Assembly: GCA_019454865.1 (NCBI GenBank)
Contig: JACFNJ010000003.1
Location: 16,809 to 27,204 of the forward strand
Length of the DNA: 10,396 nucleotides
Direction: 5' to 3'
Source: Bacteroidia bacterium
GTDB lineage: Bacteria; Bacteroidota; Bacteroidia; UKL13-3
Position numbers and translations under genes: made by a program. Below the pieces are notes generated by a model that was not told where the DNA came from, made no database searches, and saw nothing but the letters and a program-made list of their open reading frames with translations. How positions within the stretch are numbered: position 1 is the first letter of the stretch; every line of letters begins with the position of its first letter. Below are positions 5,507 to 10,396 of this stretch, one piece after another.

Positions 5507-8500
5507 ATGAAATATAAATTATTTAGTTTAGTTCTTTTTATAGGAGTATTAAATGCAACAGCACAAACAAACTACACTGTAACCTACACTACAAACGGTG
5601 GTAATCCGGGTGGGATAAATATAGACAATGATGATATTACTGCAGGATGGACAATTATAATCAATCCTTCCATATCTGTTAATCAATGGTCAATACCGGT
5701 GCAATTGCCATTTGCATTTTCTTATTTCGGACATTCTGTAAATGCTTTTAAAGCAAGTGCAAATGGCTTAGTAACATTTGATACCGGAACGGTAGTATTA
5801 CCGGGGCAAAATACTAACCTGCCTTCAAATGTATTACCATACTCTACAATAGCCTGTTTTTGGGATGATTTTACAAGTGCACCACCAACAGCAGCCAATG
5901 ATTATGTGGTGTATAAAACATGGGGAACAGCACCCAATAGACAGCTTTGGATAAAATGGGTTTCTTTTGAAATAGGAGCTCCGCCTGTATCTAACTCTAC
6001 TTTTGCGTGTGTTTTAGAAGAATCAACCAACAAAATATATTTAGTGGAAAGTTACGCAACTACTACACCAGTACAAACAGTAACTACCGGATTGCAATTA
6101 AACGCATTACGAGCGGTACAACACGGCAATTCATTTAAGCCATTAACCACTAACACATCATCAACTTTAACAACAGATAATGACTACTATACCTTTACAC
6201 CATACGTGCAAGCATCAATGACTTATGTATCCGGCACAACAGCGCAGCCAATAACCGAACCAGTAGCAAATAATAGCTTAAACGAAGGAATATTACGAAT
6301 AGAAATTGAAACAAGCGGTGAGCTAAATCCAATTTCGGCAAACGGATTTGCATTTAATACTAATGGCTCAAGCACATACAGCAACATTACAAATGCAAAA
6401 TTATTTTATACGGGCAACGATAGTGCATTAAAAATAACCAATCAATTTGGAAACACAGCAATATTATCGGGAAATATATTTAGTATAAACGGAAACGTAA
6501 CCTTGCTCCCCGGTAAAAATTATTTTTGGCTAACTTATTCCATAGCTAATGGAGCACCGCAAGGCGATAGCATTGATGCGCAGTGCACACAAATTACAAT
6601 TGGCTCTACTCCGCAAATACCTACAGTTACAGCACCAACCGGAAACCGAAAAATTACAACCGGATTATCCGGTACAATTACTGTTGGTAACGGTGGAACT
6701 TACACCTACTTAAGTGATGCAATTAAAGATATAAATACAAAACGATTAAGCAACAACTTAATGTTAAGTATTGTTTCTGATATTAATGATACTGCATCAG
6801 CAACACTTAATTACTCCTGTCCTACTCCATACAAAATTTCAATCCGCCCATCAGCAGATACAATTAGACATATAACATGCCGTCAAAATGATTTTTATTT
6901 AAACTTTAATGGCGTATCTAATTTAGTAATTAATGGAAACAGCTTAACAAGTGGCAGTGGCAGATATTTGCAATTTTTAAACAAAGATTCATTGGGTGGT
7001 ATTTTCAATTTTATAAATGGGTCGAAATTTGATTCGTTGGCTAATATACTTATTGAAGGAACCTGCATCTCACAAACTAAAGGTGTAATTACTTTTGGCG
7101 AATCTGTGGCAAGTGCCAGCGGGATTCAAAACATAACTATATACAATAACATTATGCGTGATAGAAGTGATTCGTTGTCAATACCTGCAATATTTATTTA
7201 CTCATCTGCTACAACTGAATTGCCTAACCAAGCAAATAATATCATTAATAATGAAATTTATAATTTCCGCAGATCGGGTATTTATATCAATACAATAGGT
7301 AATGGAGGATTATGGAAAATTTCAGGAAATCACTTTTACTACAATGCACCAATTGTAGCATCCATTGGCGATTTGGTGCCTATAATGTTTATTCCTGGAA
7401 TTAACTCAAATGCAAACACAATTACCAATAACTACATTGGAGGAAGTGCGCCAAACTGTGGTGGTACAGCTTGGCAATCGCCAAATGCAATCAATTGGGT
7501 AGCCATGAATATTAACTCAGGATTAGTAGTGGGCACATCAATTCAAGGAAATACCATTCAAAATATAAACATGAGCACAACTGCTACGGTTGATTTTGTT
7601 GGTATTCGTATTGAATCGGGCAAAGTAAATATTGGAGATATTGCAGGTAATACCATAGGTCATTCAAGTACTACAAATAGTATAGTAAATGCAGCCCGAT
7701 TAACCTTATGTATTTATGCCTTCACATCCAATTTAGGCGACATGATTATTGAAAACAATACCATTGCAAATGTATCCGGCACAGGCACTGCAAGTACAGC
7801 AGGTGTTCGAGGTATTAGTATTCAGCAAGGTGCAGGACATCCTTTTATTATCAATAACACTATACATCATTTAAGTGCAGCATCAGCAAATACCAATGCA
7901 CTTACAACATGTGTTATGGGTATTGGGTTAAATTCAGGCGGAATGAAAGGTATTATTACACGAAATACAATTTATAATATAGCTGCTGTGCATGCTACGG
8001 CAAACACAGTTCCTACAGGAATAGTAATAGATAACAGCGATAGGCTTGGAATGGTGCAAGGAAATAAAATTTATAACATTACAAATGCTTCAAGTGGAGC
8101 AAGTGCTTTAATATCCGGAATTCATATTGCAGGAGGTGTAAAAAAATGGGATTTTCGTAATAACTTTATTGCATTAACCAATTCTCCGAATAGCAATAAT
8201 ATTTTGATACGAGGAGTATCTGACAACAATGCTCAAAACGAGTTTAACTTGTATAATAACACCATTTATATCGGTGGAAGTATAACAAGCGGTGCAATAA
8301 ATTCATTTGCTTACGATAGAAGAAACACTTCTACAGTATCTGTAATAAACAATATACTTTACAATGAAAGAACAGGTGGAACAGGAATTCATGCTGCATT
8401 TGGTCAATCTTCAACAGTAGTAAATTGGTCAAGAAAAAGTTCAAATTACAATTTATTAATTGCTCGTAATAGGTCATCTGTTATGTCGTGGGGAGGTTCA

Positions 8501-9751
8501 CCGGTAGCATATTCATTTGCTGATTGGAAAACAATTTCAATTGGAAACGATTGGAATAGTTGGTCAGATACTATTGCTAATATTCCTTCCGATTCGTTTT
8601 TCAGAAATAAAGCAACTGGTGATTTATTTATAGATACTACAAAATCATTTTGTTGGTATGCAAATGGAAAAGGACTTGCATTACGATTTTTTGATAAAGA
8701 CATTATCGGTAACTATCGTAGTAGTAGCATTGCCACAGGTGCAATAGATATAGGTGCACATGAGTTTAACACAACTACACAGCCAATTCCGGCAATTGTT
8801 TCAGGCAATATACAATACAGCGATTCCTCTTTATTTACATTTGCTGAACGTAGAATTGCAAAAATAATATGGAACAGTGGCACACTTCCAAGTAGCATTT
8901 CGTTACAATATTACAGTGGTAGCAATCCTCCTGCTGCGGTTAATGGTACAAACTTTTTTAATGCGTATCATCAATTTACACAAAGTGGTGCCAGCATGTT
9001 GGATGCTGATGTAATTATTGCTTATGACTCGGCACTATTAGGAACAATTAGCAGCCAAACTGCAATGATTATGGCTCATAAATCGGGTAGTAATTGGGGA
9101 TTTGATATATTAAGCACCAAAGACACTGTTGTAAATTACCTTAGAAGTAATAATGTTTCTAATTTAGAAATTTTTACCGGAACAGATTTACTTTCTCCTT
9201 TACCAATTCAGCTCAATTCATTTAAGGCTATAAGTAAAAACCAAGATGCAATTATTGAGTGGCAAACTGCTTCAGAAAGAAACGTTCGCAATTTTGAATT
9301 ATTAGCCGCAACGGATGGTAAAAACTTTACTACATTAGCCACAATTAATGCCAAAGGAAACAGCCCCGGAACAATAAATTACGCATATCAGCACAAAGGA
9401 ATTTTTGAAACTACCAACAAAATGTATTACCAATTGAAAACGGTAGATTATAACGGAACATTTACGTTAAGTGATATTGTATTTTTGCAAGTAAATACTG
9501 ACAAAGTAAATAGTATTTCGGTTTATCCTAACCCATTTCAAAATAACTTACAGGTACAAATAATTCCGGAAACACCGGTATCTGTTGAGATACTAACTTC
9601 ATCAGGAATATCGGTGTATTCAATAAAAACTGTTTCAGATGCTTACGGAAAATTAACATTAGAAGGTTTGAACACTATTCCTGTAGGTGTATATTTTTTA
9701 AAAATACTTGGTGCAAACGAGATATACACACAGAAACTAATTAAACAATAA
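5507..9751 (+). CDS. Large secreted beta-helix protein with T9SS type A sorting domain
   Basis: This 1414-residue protein starts with a Sec signal peptide (1-19, ending NATA, cleavage before Q20). Residues about 25-235 form a beta-sandwich-like module (FAFSYFGHSVNAF, SANGLVTF, IACFWDDF). Residues about 258-370 resemble the domain found before BNR-type neuraminidase repeats in Bacteroidota, ending in the LPGKNYFWLTYSI strand. A TVGNGGTYTYLSDAI segment near 390-405, of the kind that precedes beta-helices in these proteins, leads into about 500-960, rich in NNxI/NNTI turns (IINNEIYNF, IENNTIANV, ITRNTIYNI). This looks like a parallel beta-helix. Near 1231-1330 lies a fibronectin-like module (LPIQLNSFKA, IIEWQTASERNVRNFELL). 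The T9SS tail, about 1337-1414, has VYPNPF and VGVYFLKI. No active site is evident, and adhesion or polysaccharide binding is a guess. It appears to be its own transcription unit. Confidence 0.92.
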   Translation: MKYKLFSLVLFIGVLNATAQTNYTVTYTTNGGNPGGINIDNDDITAGWTIIINPSISVNQWSIPVQLPFAFSYFGHSVNAFKASANGLVTFDTGTVVLPGQNTNLPSNVLPYSTIACFWDDFTSAPPTAANDYVVYKTWGTAPNRQLWIKWVSFEIGAPPVSNSTFACVLEESTNKIYLVESYATTTPVQTVTTGLQLNALRAVQHGNSFKPLTTNTSSTLTTDNDYYTFTPYVQASMTYVSGTTAQPITEPVANNSLNEGILRIEIETSGELNPISANGFAFNTNGSSTYSNITNAKLFYTGNDSALKITNQFGNTAILSGNIFSINGNVTLLPGKNYFWLTYSIANGAPQGDSIDAQCTQITIGSTPQIPTVTAPTGNRKITTGLSGTITVGNGGTYTYLSDAIKDINTKRLSNNLMLSIVSDINDTASATLNYSCPTPYKISIRPSADTIRHITCRQNDFYLNFNGVSNLVINGNSLTSGSGRYLQFLNKDSLGGIFNFINGSKFDSLANILIEGTCISQTKGVITFGESVASASGIQNITIYNNIMRDRSDSLSIPAIFIYSSATTELPNQANNIINNEIYNFRRSGIYINTIGNGGLWKISGNHFYYNAPIVASIGDLVPIMFIPGINSNANTITNNYIGGSAPNCGGTAWQSPNAINWVAMNINSGLVVGTSIQGNTIQNINMSTTATVDFVGIRIESGKVNIGDIAGNTIGHSSTTNSIVNAARLTLCIYAFTSNLGDMIIENNTIANVSGTGTASTAGVRGISIQQGAGHPFIINNTIHHLSAASANTNALTTCVMGIGLNSGGMKGIITRNTIYNIAAVHATANTVPTGIVIDNSDRLGMVQGNKIYNITNASSGASALISGIHIAGGVKKWDFRNNFIALTNSPNSNNILIRGVSDNNAQNEFNLYNNTIYIGGSITSGAINSFAYDRRNTSTVSVINNILYNERTGGTGIHAAFGQSSTVVNWSRKSSNYNLLIARNRSSVMSWGGSPVAYSFADWKTISIGNDWNSWSDTIANIPSDSFFRNKATGDLFIDTTKSFCWYANGKGLALRFFDKDIIGNYRSSSIATGAIDIGAHEFNTTTQPIPAIVSGNIQYSDSSLFTFAERRIAKIIWNSGTLPSSISLQYYSGSNPPAAVNGTNFFNAYHQFTQSGASMLDADVIIAYDSALLGTISSQTAMIMAHKSGSNWGFDILSTKDTVVNYLRSNNVSNLEIFTGTDLLSPLPIQLNSFKAISKNQDAIIEWQTASERNVRNFELLAATDGKNFTTLATINAKGNSPGTINYAYQHKGIFETTNKMYYQLKTVDYNGTFTLSDIVFLQVNTDKVNSISVYPNPFQNNLQVQIIPETPVSVEILTSSGISVYSIKTVSDAYGKLTLEGLNTIPVGVYFLKILGANEIYTQKLIKQ

Positions 9752-9776
9752 TGTTTTTACACATTGATTTTACATT

Positions 9777-9810
9777 AAAAATGCCCTTTACTTTTAGGGC
9801 ATTTTTTTTT
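9777..9810 (+). terminator. Intrinsic terminator of the large T9SS-cargo gene
   Basis: An 11-bp perfect stem (aaaaatgccct at 9777-9787 with agggcattttt at 9796-9806) encloses an 8-nt loop and runs into a T-tract through 9810. It starts 25 nt after the stop codon and separates the gene from the next one on the same strand. Confidence 0.9.
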
Positions 9811-9825
9811 GAATAATGCTACTTC

Positions 9826-9833
9826 TATTTTTG
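9826..9833 (+). promoter_or_regulatory. Candidate -7 promoter element (TATTTTTG) of the enolase-superfamily gene
   Basis: TATTTTTG matches TANNTTTG and lies 20 nt before the ATG at 9854, just after the preceding terminator. A TTTG at 9808-9811 is only 14 nt upstream, shorter than usual for a -33 box. Motif match only. Confidence 0.35.
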
Positions 9834-9853
9834 TTTTACTCAACTATACCAAT

Positions 9854-10396
9854 ATGATAGAATGGAAAATTGAACCTATTAAACTTCCACTTAAATACAC
9901 ATGGAAAATTGCACGCAACAGCAGTACACATAAAATCAATTTTATTGTGCATTGCCAATTTAAAGGATGGAAAGGAATAGGTGAAGTAGCTCCCAATATC
10001 CGATACGGAGAAACAACTGAAATAATTACTGAAGAATTTCAAAAGTTTTTAAAAGCAGGAGGAAATGCTGTAAGTGACTTGCATGAATTAACCGATTTAT
10101 TAAATCAACTCAAACTTAAAAATGCACTTCGCTTTGGTATAGAAAGTGCGTATATACACATGTTGTGCCATGCTGAAAAAACGCCTTTGCATGAGTTTTT
10201 AGGAATACCCCCTGCTCAAAACATAGCCACAAGTTACACTTTGCCTATTATGGAAATTGGCGAAATCAAACCATTTTATGAAACAAATTCTTTATCACGG
10301 TTTCAAGTTATTAAAGTAAAAATTAACCATGAAAACGGAGTTGATTTAATCAATCATCTTTCATCATTTTGTAACGCACCACTTATAATTGATGGA
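9854..10396 (+). CDS. Enolase-superfamily enzyme, likely dipeptide epimerase (3' truncated by window edge)
   Basis: The frame is open from the ATG at 9854 to the last base (181 codons), with no stop; full-length relatives are about 340-370 residues, so roughly half is present. The N-terminal capping domain shows an IKLPLKYTWKIARNSS start and a GIGEVAPNIRYGE loop typical of the muconate-cycloisomerase subgroup. After the TSYTLPI strand the barrel begins, and IKVKI places the paired K154-x-K156 that act as acid/base in this subgroup. The window ends at LIIDG, where D180 is expected to be the first metal ligand (usually DxN). The N-terminal loop and TSYT strand favour an L-Ala-D/L-Glu-type dipeptide epimerase, used in murein peptide recycling. 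o-Succinylbenzoate synthase or another cycloisomerase cannot be excluded without the C-terminus. A minus-strand frame at 9836-10042 is a shadow. Confidence 0.85.
   Translation, partial: MIEWKIEPIKLPLKYTWKIARNSSTHKINFIVHCQFKGWKGIGEVAPNIRYGETTEIITEEFQKFLKAGGNAVSDLHELTDLLNQLKLKNALRFGIESAYIHMLCHAEKTPLHEFLGIPPAQNIATSYTLPIMEIGEIKPFYETNSLSRFQVIKVKINHENGVDLINHLSSFCNAPLIIDG

Noticed and set aside
9836..10042. Minus-strand frame near the right edge
   Set aside because: It lies opposite a clear enolase-superfamily gene that stays open to the window end, and its own product has no recognisable features.

Overview
The window looks like chromosomal DNA from an AT-rich member of the Bacteroidota, probably a free-living Chitinophagales/Sphingobacteriales-type lineage, though the exact group cannot be fixed from sequence alone. 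The evidence is two secreted proteins with C-terminal type IX secretion (T9SS) sorting domains, a WG-repeat protein, and several TANNTTTG-type -7 promoter elements just upstream of genes. No rRNA, tRNA, CRISPR array, transposase or recombinase gene was seen.

Layout from left to right. The 3' end of a WG-repeat protein gene (2-301, +) runs in from the left edge. A YheT-family alpha/beta hydrolase (435-1382, +) follows and converges on a small secreted T9SS-sorted protein (1457-2149, -). These two share a perfect 17-bp-stem terminator at 1402-1440. Next comes a broken copy of the 3' third of uvrC (2296-2760, -), then a MazE/MazF-like toxin-antitoxin operon (2861-3423, +), then the complete uvrC gene (3569-5368, -). 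Divergent from uvrC is a 1414-residue secreted protein (5507-9751, +) with a signal peptide, a parallel beta-helix-like centre and a T9SS tail, closed by a strong terminator (9777-9806). The window ends inside an enolase-superfamily gene, probably a dipeptide epimerase (9854 onward, +).

The part most worth attention is 2296-4033. A 465-bp stretch covering uvrC codons 446-599 and the stop is present twice in direct orientation, at 2296-2760 and 3569-4033. The roughly 808 bp between the copies holds only the toxin-antitoxin operon. The copy joined to the rest of uvrC is intact; the distal copy has two frameshifts. By hand alignment there are 12 substitutions and 2 single-base indels. Ten of the 12 substitutions are synonymous, and all lie in the flanks of a 252-bp block that is identical in both copies. 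The simplest reading is that a DNA segment carrying a related uvrC 3' end plus a toxin-antitoxin module entered by one homologous crossover inside uvrC, leaving a whole hybrid uvrC and stranding a decaying tail beyond the module.

The remaining genes are ordinary chromosomal content: nucleotide excision repair (UvrC), a predicted esterase-like hydrolase, cell-surface or secreted proteins exported through Sec and then T9SS, and a possible peptidoglycan-peptide recycling enzyme. Apart from the toxin-antitoxin pair, the genes appear to be separate transcription units.
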